Below, piece after piece: positions 1-6,555 of a stretch of DNA of 7,251 bases; position 1 is the stretch's first letter, and every line of letters begins with the position of its first letter. Below the pieces are notes generated by a model, which had not been told where the DNA came from, did no database searches, and saw only the letters and a program-made list of their open reading frames with translations. A program made the translations under genes and the position numbers. The DNA is from DATFDN01 sp049591635 (GTDB lineage Bacteria; Pseudomonadota; Alphaproteobacteria; Acetobacterales; Acetobacteraceae): positions 1 through 7,251 of the forward strand of contig JBAWFF010000526.1 in NCBI GenBank assembly GCA_049591635.1. Direction: 5' to 3'.

Positions 1-698
1 GGGAAGCGGTGCGGGGACTCGACGCCGCCACGGGATGGCGGAGCGTGCTGCTCGCCACCGGGAAGCACGATCTGCGCGGCGCGGCGCGGCCGTCGCACGG
101 GCGGGGGGCGGTGGGGCTGAAGTCGTATCTCGTTTTGGCGCCGGATCAGGCGCGCGCGCTGGGCGGCACGGTGGAGCTGGTGCTGCTGGCCGATGGCTAC
201 GCCGGACTGCAAATGGTGGAGGCCGGGCGCGCCGCCCTGTGCGTCATGCGCCACCGGGCCGGCGACCCGAGCCGGCTGCTGGCCGATCTGTCCGCCGCCT
301 CGCCGCATCTGCGGCGTCGATTGGACGGCGCGAGACCCGAAACGGACCGCGCGTTGGCGGTGGCGGGCGTGCCGTACGGGCATCTGCACGACCCGTCGCC
401 GAGCGATCCGTCGTGGTTGTTCCGCCTGGGCGATCAAGCGGCGGTGATCCCGTCCCTCACCGGCGAGGGAATCGCCATCGCGCTCGGCAGCGGCGCGCTG
501 GCGGCGCGCTGCGTCATGGAAGGCGTGGATTCAGCAGTTTACCACCAGCGATTGCGGGCGCGGCTCCGCCGGCCCATGTGGGTGGCGGTCGGCGTCCATC
601 ACCTCGCCTGTATGGTGCAAGCGCAGCCGTGGTTGTTGCGCGCCTGCCAAGTATGGCCCGCGATCATCGGCTTCACCGCGACCCGCACGAGGTGCTAG
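1..698 (+). CDS. FAD-dependent oxidoreductase, C-terminal part (5' end outside window)
   Basis: This gene enters from the left edge; the reading frame (first full codon at base 3) is open to base 1 and ends at TAG 696-698. About 231 residues are visible. The N-terminal dinucleotide-binding fold with its GxGxxG motif would lie upstream and is not seen. Visible hallmarks are LLATGKHDLRG near the start, a substrate-domain stretch containing GYAGLQMVEAG, and the classic second FAD contact GDQAAVIPSLTGEGIAIAL at about bases 429-485. The GD motif followed by a glycine-rich helix start is typical of the geranylgeranyl-reductase/UbiH-like flavoprotein group. I recall very similar proteins beside type III polyketide synthases and methyltransferases, but nothing in the window tests that. 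The substrate is unknown. A GTG at base 9 could be read as a start, but the conserved frame continues upstream, so I treat the gene as truncated by the window edge. It ends 9 bases before lptF and is probably co-transcribed with it. Confidence 0.85.
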   Translation, partial: EAVRGLDAATGWRSVLLATGKHDLRGAARPSHGRGAVGLKSYLVLAPDQARALGGTVELVLLADGYAGLQMVEAGRAALCVMRHRAGDPSRLLADLSAASPHLRRRLDGARPETDRALAVAGVPYGHLHDPSPSDPSWLFRLGDQAAVIPSLTGEGIAIALGSGALAARCVMEGVDSAVYHQRLRARLRRPMWVAVGVHHLACMVQAQPWLLRACQVWPAIIGFTATRTRC

Positions 699-700
699 GG
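697..700 (+). promoter_or_regulatory. Ribosome binding site of lptF
   Basis: AGGG lies 7 bases before the ATG at 708 and overlaps the TAG stop of the upstream oxidoreductase. This supports the chosen lptF start and suggests that ribosomes finishing the oxidoreductase can reinitiate on lptF. No promoter fits in the 9-base gap, though one inside the upstream coding sequence cannot be excluded. Confidence 0.5.
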
Positions 701-707
701 CAGCCCG

Positions 708-1850
708 ATGCTGCCCGCCACCCGGATCGACCGCTATGTGTTCGGCCAACTTCTGTTCGCGCTGCTCGCCGTCACCGGCGGCCTGACCGCGCTCATCTGG
801 CTGACCCAGTCGCTGCGCTTCGTCGAGCTGGTGGTCGATCACGGGCTGTCGCTGGGCGTTTTCCTGGAACTCACCGGGCTGCTGGTGCCGGGCTTCGTCG
901 CCGTGGTGCTGCCGATCACCGGCTTCGTCGTCGTGCAGTTCGTCTATCAGCGCCTCGCGGGCGATCGGGAGCTGACGGTGATGCGCGCGGCCGGGCTATC
1001 GCCCATCGCGCTCGCTCGCCCGGCGATCGTGCTGGGGCTGCTCGCCGTGCTGGCGGGCTACGCGCTCAACGTGTGGATCGTGCCGGCCAGCATGGGCGCG
1101 TTCCGCGACTTCCAGTGGGAGATCCGCAACGAGATCGCCGCCTTCCTGCTCCAGGAGGGCGTGTTCACCGAGATCTCGCCGGGATTGACGGTCTACGTCC
1201 GCGCGCGCGACCGCGACGGCGCGCTACGCGGGGTGATGCTCGACGACGCGCGCCACCCGCCCGAGCATTCGACGGTCCTGGCCGAGCGTGGGCGGCTGGT
1301 GCAGACGCCAGCCGGGCCGCAGGTGGTGCTGGAGGACGGCAGCCGCCAGGAGATCGACCCGAAGACCGGGCGGCTGAACATCCTGACGTTCAAGCAGAAT
1401 GTGATCGACCTCGCCGACAACAGCCATCCCGGTGCACGGGTCCCCGACATGACCGAGGTGTCGCTGGGCGCGTTGCTGGACCCGCACCCGGCCAATCCCA
1501 AGGATGCGCCGCGCTGGATCGCGGAGGCCCATAAGCGCCTCTCGGCGCCGCTGACGGCGCTGTCCTACATCATGGTCGCCCTGTGCGCGGTGCTCACCGG
1601 GGCGTTCCGCCGCCACGGCGGGCTGCTGCGCCCACTCGCCTCGGTGGGCACGATGGTCGGCCTGGTCGCGCTTCAACTGGTGGTCGGCGACATGGCGGCG
1701 AGGAACAATGCGCTGCTGGGGCTGATCTGGGCCCAGGCCGTACTGCCGGGGGTGGTGGCCGCCTGGCTGCTGTTCGGCCCGATGTTGCGCGCACGCGCGG
1801 GGCCGGGGCGGTCCGCGACCGGGCACGTCGCGCGTGGCGTGCACGGATGA
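708..1850 (+). CDS. lptF: LPS export ABC transporter permease LptF
   Basis: LptF pairs with LptG in the inner membrane; with two LptB ATPases they extract lipopolysaccharide from the outer leaflet of that membrane and push it onto the LptC-LptA bridge. The 380-residue product has the family layout: three N-terminal membrane helices (about residues 11-33, 50-78 and 100-122), a periplasmic beta-jellyroll domain (about 125-275), and three C-terminal helices (about 280-300, 309-330 and 336-360). After helix 2 the cytoplasmic segment GDRELTVMRAAGLSP contains E88, at the place of the coupling-helix glutamate that engages LptB. The jellyroll region carries LQEGVF and TVYVRARDRDG, typical of LptF. 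A basic, probably unstructured tail of about 20 residues follows the last helix. Length is close to the usual 360-390. The ATG at 708 is supported by AGGG 7 bases upstream. The gene ends in an ATGA overlap with lptG. LptF is told from LptG by gene order and by the jellyroll sequence. Confidence 0.95.
   Translation: MLPATRIDRYVFGQLLFALLAVTGGLTALIWLTQSLRFVELVVDHGLSLGVFLELTGLLVPGFVAVVLPITGFVVVQFVYQRLAGDRELTVMRAAGLSPIALARPAIVLGLLAVLAGYALNVWIVPASMGAFRDFQWEIRNEIAAFLLQEGVFTEISPGLTVYVRARDRDGALRGVMLDDARHPPEHSTVLAERGRLVQTPAGPQVVLEDGSRQEIDPKTGRLNILTFKQNVIDLADNSHPGARVPDMTEVSLGALLDPHPANPKDAPRWIAEAHKRLSAPLTALSYIMVALCAVLTGAFRRHGGLLRPLASVGTMVGLVALQLVVGDMAARNNALLGLIWAQAVLPGVVAAWLLFGPMLRARAGPGRSATGHVARGVHG
1847..1850 (+). 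promoter_or_regulatory. ATGA stop/start overlap coupling lptF and lptG
   Basis: The ATG of lptG (1847-1849) overlaps the TGA of lptF (1848-1850). There is no clear Shine-Dalgarno sequence ahead of it, so lptG is likely translated by reinitiation after lptF. That would help give equal amounts of two subunits that act as a 1:1 heterodimer. Confidence 0.7.
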
Positions 1851-2959
1851 CCGCGGCCATTACGCTATCGGTCTATATCGTCCGTCAGTTCCTGGCCGCC
1901 GTTCTCGCCATGCTGGCGGCACTGACCGCGCTGGTGTCGCTGTTCGACTTCATCGAACTGCTGCGCCGCTCGGTCGGCAAGGCCGATGCCACGTTCGCCC
2001 TGGTGACCGAGATCGCCGCCTTGCGGCTGCCCTATATCGCCATGGAGATACTGCCCTTCGCCGTGCTGGTGGGCGGCATCGTCTGCTTCTGGCGCCTGAC
2101 ACGATCCTCGGAGCTGATCGTCGCCCGCGCGGCGGGCGTCTCGGCATGGCAGTTCCTGGCGGCGCCGGTGACCTGCGCGCTGCTCCTGGGCGCGGTGGCG
2201 ACGACGGCGATCAGTCCGCTGTCGTCGGTGATGTTCGCCCGTGCCGAGGCGCTGCAACAAGCGCATCTCTCGGTGGGCAGCGGCCCGCTCGACCTCGAGA
2301 ACGGCCAGCTTTGGCTGCGCCAGTCCGATCGCGGGCTGGAGGCGCATGGCGTCGCCATCCTGCACGCCAGCATGGTCGCCCTGCACGGCAAGACGCTGAC
2401 CGCGAAAGGGGTCAGCGTGTTCCGCCTGAATGCGTCCGATCAGATGCTGAGCCGGATCGAAACCGGCAATGCCGTGCTTTCGGGCGGAACCTGGACGCTG
2501 CGCGACTCGGTGACGTTGCGCCCCGATCATCCGCCCGCCGCCACCGGCACGGTGGAATTGCCGACCGATCTCACGGTGGAGCGCGTGCAGGAGAGTTTCG
2601 CCTCGCCTGATACGCTTTCGGTATGGGAACTGCCTGGCTTCATTTCCCTGCTGCGGCGCTCCGGCTTCTCCTCGGTGCGCCACCGGCTGCACTTTCAGGC
2701 CCTGCTCGCGCTGCCGTTGCTGGCGGCGACAATGGCCCTGGTCGCCGCCGGCTTCTCGATGCGACCGGCGCGGCGCGGCGGGGTCGCGCGCATGATCGCG
2801 GGCGGAGTGACCGCCGGGTTCGCGCTGTTCCTGATCTCCAAGCTCGCGGAGACCTTCGGGCAAAGCGGCGCGTTGCCGGTCATGCTGGCGGCCTGGGCGC
2901 CGAGCGCCGCCGGGCTGATGCTGGCCCTGGCGCTGCTGCTGCACATGGAAGACGGCTGA
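1847..2959 (+). CDS. lptG: LPS export ABC transporter permease LptG
   Basis: This is the second membrane subunit of the LptB2FG lipopolysaccharide extractor. The product is 370 residues. The frame is open further upstream, back into lptF, but the start at 1847 gives the expected N-terminus (MTAAITLSVYIVRQFL), while any longer form would add an arginine/glycine-rich stretch read from lptF in another frame. Membrane helices are at about residues 8-33, 60-82 and 100-122, followed by a periplasmic jellyroll (about 123-278) and helices at about 282-304, 313-335 and 343-366. The cytoplasmic segment RLTRSSELIVARAAGVSAWQ contains E89, matching the coupling-helix glutamate of the family. The jellyroll includes LDLENGQLWLRQ, typical of LptG-like periplasmic domains. 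The protein ends with a short charged tail (HMEDG). It overlaps lptF by four bases and is followed two bases later by lptD, so all three Lpt genes are closely coupled. Confidence 0.95.
   Translation: MTAAITLSVYIVRQFLAAVLAMLAALTALVSLFDFIELLRRSVGKADATFALVTEIAALRLPYIAMEILPFAVLVGGIVCFWRLTRSSELIVARAAGVSAWQFLAAPVTCALLLGAVATTAISPLSSVMFARAEALQQAHLSVGSGPLDLENGQLWLRQSDRGLEAHGVAILHASMVALHGKTLTAKGVSVFRLNASDQMLSRIETGNAVLSGGTWTLRDSVTLRPDHPPAATGTVELPTDLTVERVQESFASPDTLSVWELPGFISLLRRSGFSSVRHRLHFQALLALPLLAATMALVAAGFSMRPARRGGVARMIAGGVTAGFALFLISKLAETFGQSGALPVMLAAWAPSAAGLMLALALLLHMEDG
2947..2952 (+). promoter_or_regulatory. Probable ribosome binding site of lptD
   Basis: GGAAGA lies inside the last codons of lptG, 9 bases before the lptD ATG at 2962. 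A second purine run, GAGG (2958-2961), touches the ATG and is too close to act as the site. Together they support 2962 as the start rather than an upstream in-frame codon. Confidence 0.4.
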
Positions 2960-2961
2960 GG

Positions 2962-5184
2962 ATGGGACGCCATTTCCACCGTGGCGGCGCATCGCTGGCG
3001 CTGGGCGCGGCCCTTCTGGCGATGCCGGCGGCGCAAGCGCAATTGAGTTCGCTGGGTGGCGCTTCGCTGCCGATCAGCCGCACCGCCCCGGTGACCTTCA
3101 GCGCCGACCAGGTCCAGTACGAGCGCGACAAGTCGCTGGTGATCGCCAAGGGCCATGTCGAGGCGTGGCAGAACGGCGTGGTGCTCCGCGCCGACGAGGT
3201 CACGTTCAACCGCCAGACCGGCGAGGCCGTGGCGCGCGGCCACATCACGCTGATCCAGCCCGACGGGCAGGTGATGTTCGCCGATTACGCCGACCTCGAC
3301 CGCGGGTTTCACAACGGCACGTTCGGCGATCCGCGCGCGCTACTGCCCCAAAACGGGCGTCTCGCGGGCAATGGCGGGGTACGCACCAACGGGCTGATCG
3401 ACGAGCTTTCGAAAGCGGTCTATTCCACTTGCAACCTGTGCGCCAAGAACCCGACGGCGCCGCCGTTGTGGCAGATCCGGGCACGCACGGCGGTCGACGA
3501 CGAGGAGCATCAACGGATCGAATATACCGATGCCGAATTGCAGATGTTCGGGATTCCGGTGGCCTATTTCCCGTACTTCTTCCATGCCTCGCCATCCGCC
3601 AAGCGCGAGAGCGGGCTGCTGGTCCCCACCTTCGGCGTCAGCTCCCACATCGGCGCCTTCTTCGCCCAGCCTTACTATTGGGTGATCGACCCGCAATCGG
3701 ACGCTACCTTCACGCCGATGATCACGTCGAAAGCCGGCGTGGAGCTGTCGCTTGGATACCGTCGGCGATTCAACGACGGCTTCATCAGCCTCCAGGCCTC
3801 GACGGCGTACACGCAGGGGAACCCGGAGGGCACGGTCGACTTGCGCGGGCAGTTCAACCTGAATGATACGTGGCGCAGCGGCTTTTCGGTGGAGCGCACC
3901 AGTTCGGCGACCTACGTGACCAACTTCAAGCTCGGCAACATCGTCGGCGGCGATCCCTCCGTCCTGCCGAGCACGCTCTACACCGAGGGCTTCGGCGAAG
4001 GGGCCTTCGCCCGGATCGAGACCCGGATCTATCAGTCGGTGAACACCGCCATCGCGCAGAACAGGATTCCGTTCGTATTGCCCCGCGCCCAGTACAGCTA
4101 TTTCGGTCAGCCCGACGCATGGGGCGGACGGCTGTCGATCGACACCTCGGCCTACAACGTGCTGCGCCAGACCGGAACGAGTGATCAGCGCGCGGCGTTG
4201 ACCGTGAACTGGGACCGCCCGTTCACCGGCGTGCTGGGCGACATGTGGACGATCCGCCTGCACGCCGACGCCGCCTCCTACGCCGCCAGCAATTTCAATG
4301 AGCAACCCAATTTCGGCACCCGTGCCAACGTCAACGACGCGCGCGCCCAGCCGGCCGCGGCACTCGATTTCCGCTGGCCCTTCACGCGTGCTTCCGGCGC
4401 CTGGGGCACCCAGCTCATCGAGCCGATGGCCCAGATCCTCGTCTCGCCCACGGTGGGCGACAGCCAGTTGAACCGCTATCCGAATGAAGACAGCCTGGAC
4501 ATCTTCGGCTTCTCGGATGCGAATCTGTTCAGCTTCAATCGCCTCGGCGGGATCGACCGCCTGGAGGGTGGCGATAGGGCCGACGTCGCGCTGCATGGCG
4601 CCTGGTACCTGAACGGGACGGCGCTCGACGGGATGATCGGCCAGTCCTATCGGACCACCAAGGATAGCTGGCTGCCCGCGGTGACCGGCCTGCGCGATCA
4701 GGTGTCCGACGTGGTGGCGCGCTCGACGTTCAGCCCGGCTAGCTGGCTCGACCTGACCTACCGCACCCGGCTGGACCCCAGCACGCTCACCGCGCGGTAC
4801 AAGGAGGCGGTGGCGACCGCCGGGGTGTCGGCGTTCAACGTGACGGCGGGATACATCCAGACGCCTTACGATCCGTACTATTTCTATGACCAGGCCGCGC
4901 CCCCGCCGCCCAGCTCGCCGTATTTCACGCCTCGCAACGAGGTGACATTCGGCGCCGCGGCTCGCTGGGGGCGCTACCGGGTGAACGGCTATGTGCGCCG
5001 CGACCTCGCGCGCGGCCAAATGGTTGCAGCCGGCGCCGACGCCATCTACGAAGACGAGTGCTTCATCGCCGACCTTCGATTCTCCCGGCGGTTCACCGAC
5101 CTCAACGGCGACAACGGCTCCACGACGGTGCTTTTGCAGTTTACTTTCAAGACCATCGGTCAGTTCGGCTTCAAGGCCCTGTGA
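2962..5184 (+). CDS. lptD: LPS-assembly outer-membrane translocon LptD
   Basis: LptD, plugged by the lipoprotein LptE, receives lipopolysaccharide from the periplasmic LptA bridge and inserts it into the outer leaflet of the outer membrane. The 740-residue product starts with a signal peptide (cleavage likely after AQA, residue 26). An OstA/LptA-like beta-jellyroll follows at about residues 44-150, and the rest is the beta-barrel. The stretch at residues 199-222 (IPVAYFPYFF, then RESGLLVP) and the following PYYWVIDPQSDATFTP are strongly conserved LptD signatures. The last strand ends GQFGFKAL. Cysteines are only C157 and C160 (STCNLC, in the jellyroll-barrel linker) and C700 (DECF, near the C-terminus). 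Escherichia coli LptD (784 residues) has four cysteines forming two interdomain disulfides. The frame is open about 340 bases upstream inside lptG, but only the ATG at 2962 is followed directly by a signal peptide. lptE is not in this window. Confidence 0.95.
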   Translation: MGRHFHRGGASLALGAALLAMPAAQAQLSSLGGASLPISRTAPVTFSADQVQYERDKSLVIAKGHVEAWQNGVVLRADEVTFNRQTGEAVARGHITLIQPDGQVMFADYADLDRGFHNGTFGDPRALLPQNGRLAGNGGVRTNGLIDELSKAVYSTCNLCAKNPTAPPLWQIRARTAVDDEEHQRIEYTDAELQMFGIPVAYFPYFFHASPSAKRESGLLVPTFGVSSHIGAFFAQPYYWVIDPQSDATFTPMITSKAGVELSLGYRRRFNDGFISLQASTAYTQGNPEGTVDLRGQFNLNDTWRSGFSVERTSSATYVTNFKLGNIVGGDPSVLPSTLYTEGFGEGAFARIETRIYQSVNTAIAQNRIPFVLPRAQYSYFGQPDAWGGRLSIDTSAYNVLRQTGTSDQRAALTVNWDRPFTGVLGDMWTIRLHADAASYAASNFNEQPNFGTRANVNDARAQPAAALDFRWPFTRASGAWGTQLIEPMAQILVSPTVGDSQLNRYPNEDSLDIFGFSDANLFSFNRLGGIDRLEGGDRADVALHGAWYLNGTALDGMIGQSYRTTKDSWLPAVTGLRDQVSDVVARSTFSPASWLDLTYRTRLDPSTLTARYKEAVATAGVSAFNVTAGYIQTPYDPYYFYDQAAPPPPSSPYFTPRNEVTFGAAARWGRYRVNGYVRRDLARGQMVAAGADAIYEDECFIADLRFSRRFTDLNGDNGSTTVLLQFTFKTIGQFGFKAL

Positions 5185-5190
5185 GATGAG

Positions 5191-6555
5191 ATGCCCTGCA
5201 TGATCGCTTCCACCCGGCTTGCCGTATGCGCCCTCGCCCTGCTGACCGCCGGGCCGGGCTTGGCTTGGGGGGCGCCGTTGCGCACGCCGCGCACCGTGGC
5301 GGCGGAGCAGAACGGGTCGGCCGGCGCGGTGCAGATCGTCGCCGTGGTCAACGGCGCGGTGATCACCAACGGGGACGTGGGCAACCGCACCCGCCTGTTC
5401 GCCGCCACGTCCGGGCTAGGCTCGCAGCCCGAGATGCTGGCCCGTCTGCGCCCCCAGATCACCCGCCAGCTCATCGACGAGAAGCTGCGGATGCAGGACG
5501 TCGAGTCCCACCATATCGTGGTGTCGGACAAGCAGATCGCCGACGCGATCCGGGAGATCGAAAGCCGCAATGGGATGCCGGCGGGCGCGTTGCGGGCGAA
5601 GCTGTCCGGCGACGGCGTCAGCTTCACCACGCTGGTCGATCAGGTAAGGACAGAGATCGGCTGGACGACGCTGTTGCGCGACATGCTGGGCAGCCGGCTG
5701 AAGGTGAGCGATGCCGACGTGGCCGAGCGCACACGCGCGCTGACCCAGGACATCGGCCGGCCCGAATACCACGCCGCCGAGATCTTCATCCCGGTGGAGA
5801 ACCCGGCGCGTGAGGCCGATGCGCAACGCTTCGCCGACACCGTGATCAAGCAGCTTCGCGCCGGCGCGCCGTTCCCGGTGGTGGCGGCGCAATTCAGCCA
5901 GAGCCAATCGGCACTGCAAGGCGGCGATCTCGGCTGGGTGCAGCCGAGCCAGCTCGATGCGGGGGTGGCCCAGATCGTCCAGCAGATGCCGGAGGGCGCG
6001 ATCAGCGAGCCTGTCGCCGTGCCGGGCGGGATCGCGATCGTGCATTTGATCGACAAGCGCCTGATCGGGCGCGACATAACGACCGTGCTGACGATGCGCC
6101 AGGTGTTCCTGCCCTTCAGCACGCCGCTGGTCCCATCCGCTCCCACGGCGCAGCAGATCGCGACGCTGAAGAAGGCCCAGGGGATCAGCGCCCGGGTGCG
6201 TAGCTGCGCGGACATGGAGCAGGTCGCGAAGGAGGACCCGTCGCCACGGCCAGTCGATCCGGGCGCGGTCCGACTGGATTCGGTCAATCCGCCGCAATTT
6301 CGCGCCCTTCTGGCGAGCCTGCCGCTCAATCAGGCGACCAAGCCCCTGGTCGCCCAGGACGGCATCGCGGTGATGGTCGTCTGCTCCCGCGATGAGAGGA
6401 ACATGGACGAGATCACCAAGCAGCAGGTCCAGGAGCAGATCCTGCAGACCCGGGTCGAGCTGCTGTCGCGGCAGATGCAGCAGGATCTGCGCCGCAAGGC
6501 GCGGATCCTGACGCGCGACGAGCAAGGCGGTCTGCGGGTCGCGTCGCAGAATTGA
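5191..6555 (+). CDS. surA: Periplasmic chaperone SurA (parvulin-type peptidyl-prolyl isomerase family)
   Basis: SurA escorts unfolded outer-membrane proteins, LptD among them, across the periplasm to the BAM machine. The 454-residue product begins with a signal peptide (core about residues 10-20, cleavage near AWG, residue 27). The SurA N-domain spans about 48-185, starting with VAVVNGAVIT. A first parvulin-like domain lies at about 191-288 with PEYHAAEIF and GGDLGWVQP (G244-P251). A divergent second domain follows at about 298-405, and a C-terminal helix (about 408-440) completes the chaperone core. E. coli SurA is 428 residues. C339 and C398 both fall in the second domain. Two in-frame ATGs compete for the start, 5191 and 5200; both keep the signal peptide. 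I chose 5191 because GTGAG (5181-5185) sits 5 bases before it, but 5200 is also possible. The gene follows lptD by 6 bases, and its stop overlaps the rsmA start. Assignment is firm; enzymatic activity is doubtful. Confidence 0.93.
   Translation: MPCMIASTRLAVCALALLTAGPGLAWGAPLRTPRTVAAEQNGSAGAVQIVAVVNGAVITNGDVGNRTRLFAATSGLGSQPEMLARLRPQITRQLIDEKLRMQDVESHHIVVSDKQIADAIREIESRNGMPAGALRAKLSGDGVSFTTLVDQVRTEIGWTTLLRDMLGSRLKVSDADVAERTRALTQDIGRPEYHAAEIFIPVENPAREADAQRFADTVIKQLRAGAPFPVVAAQFSQSQSALQGGDLGWVQPSQLDAGVAQIVQQMPEGAISEPVAVPGGIAIVHLIDKRLIGRDITTVLTMRQVFLPFSTPLVPSAPTAQQIATLKKAQGISARVRSCADMEQVAKEDPSPRPVDPGAVRLDSVNPPQFRALLASLPLNQATKPLVAQDGIAVMVVCSRDERNMDEITKQQVQEQILQTRVELLSRQMQQDLRRKARILTRDEQGGLRVASQN
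6552..6555 (+). promoter_or_regulatory. TTGA stop/start overlap coupling surA and rsmA
   Basis: A TTG start codon (6552-6554) overlaps the surA TGA (6553-6555). No other ATG, GTG or TTG was found in frame nearby that would fit the conserved N-terminus. The only purine-rich stretch upstream, AAGGCGG at about 6524-6530, is over 20 bases away, so initiation probably depends on ribosomes ending surA translation. Confidence 0.6.

Noticed and set aside
699..707. A promoter or terminator between the oxidoreductase and lptF
   Set aside because: Only 9 bases separate the genes and no hairpin with a T-run or -35/-10 pair is visible there.
35..1534. A 499-codon open frame on the + strand across the oxidoreductase and lptF
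   Set aside because: It is rich in Arg, Ala and Gly without any recognisable domain, and overlaps two well-supported genes in another frame. Long shadow frames are expected at this GC content.
2623..2961. Upstream extension of lptD within lptG
   Set aside because: The frame is open, but the added residues are Arg/Gly/Ala-rich and would bury the signal peptide that starts at 2962.
1865..2992. A 375-codon antisense frame opposite lptG
   Set aside because: It is Gln/Arg/His-rich low-complexity sequence typical of a reverse shadow, and lptG on the + strand is unambiguous.
3340..5019. A 559-codon antisense frame inside lptD
   Set aside because: It has low-complexity composition (Arg, Gly, Val, His) and no motif, and it mirrors the codon pattern of lptD. 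No ribosome binding site or promoter supports it.
5191..5245. SurA as a lipoprotein, because of a cysteine (C13) in its leader
   Set aside because: C13 comes directly after Arg9 with no hydrophobic stretch before it; the hydrophobic core follows the cysteine, so it is not a lipobox.
5416..6525. A 369-codon antisense frame inside surA
   Set aside because: Its composition is dominated by Leu, Arg, Asp and His from reverse reading of surA; no domain is recognisable.
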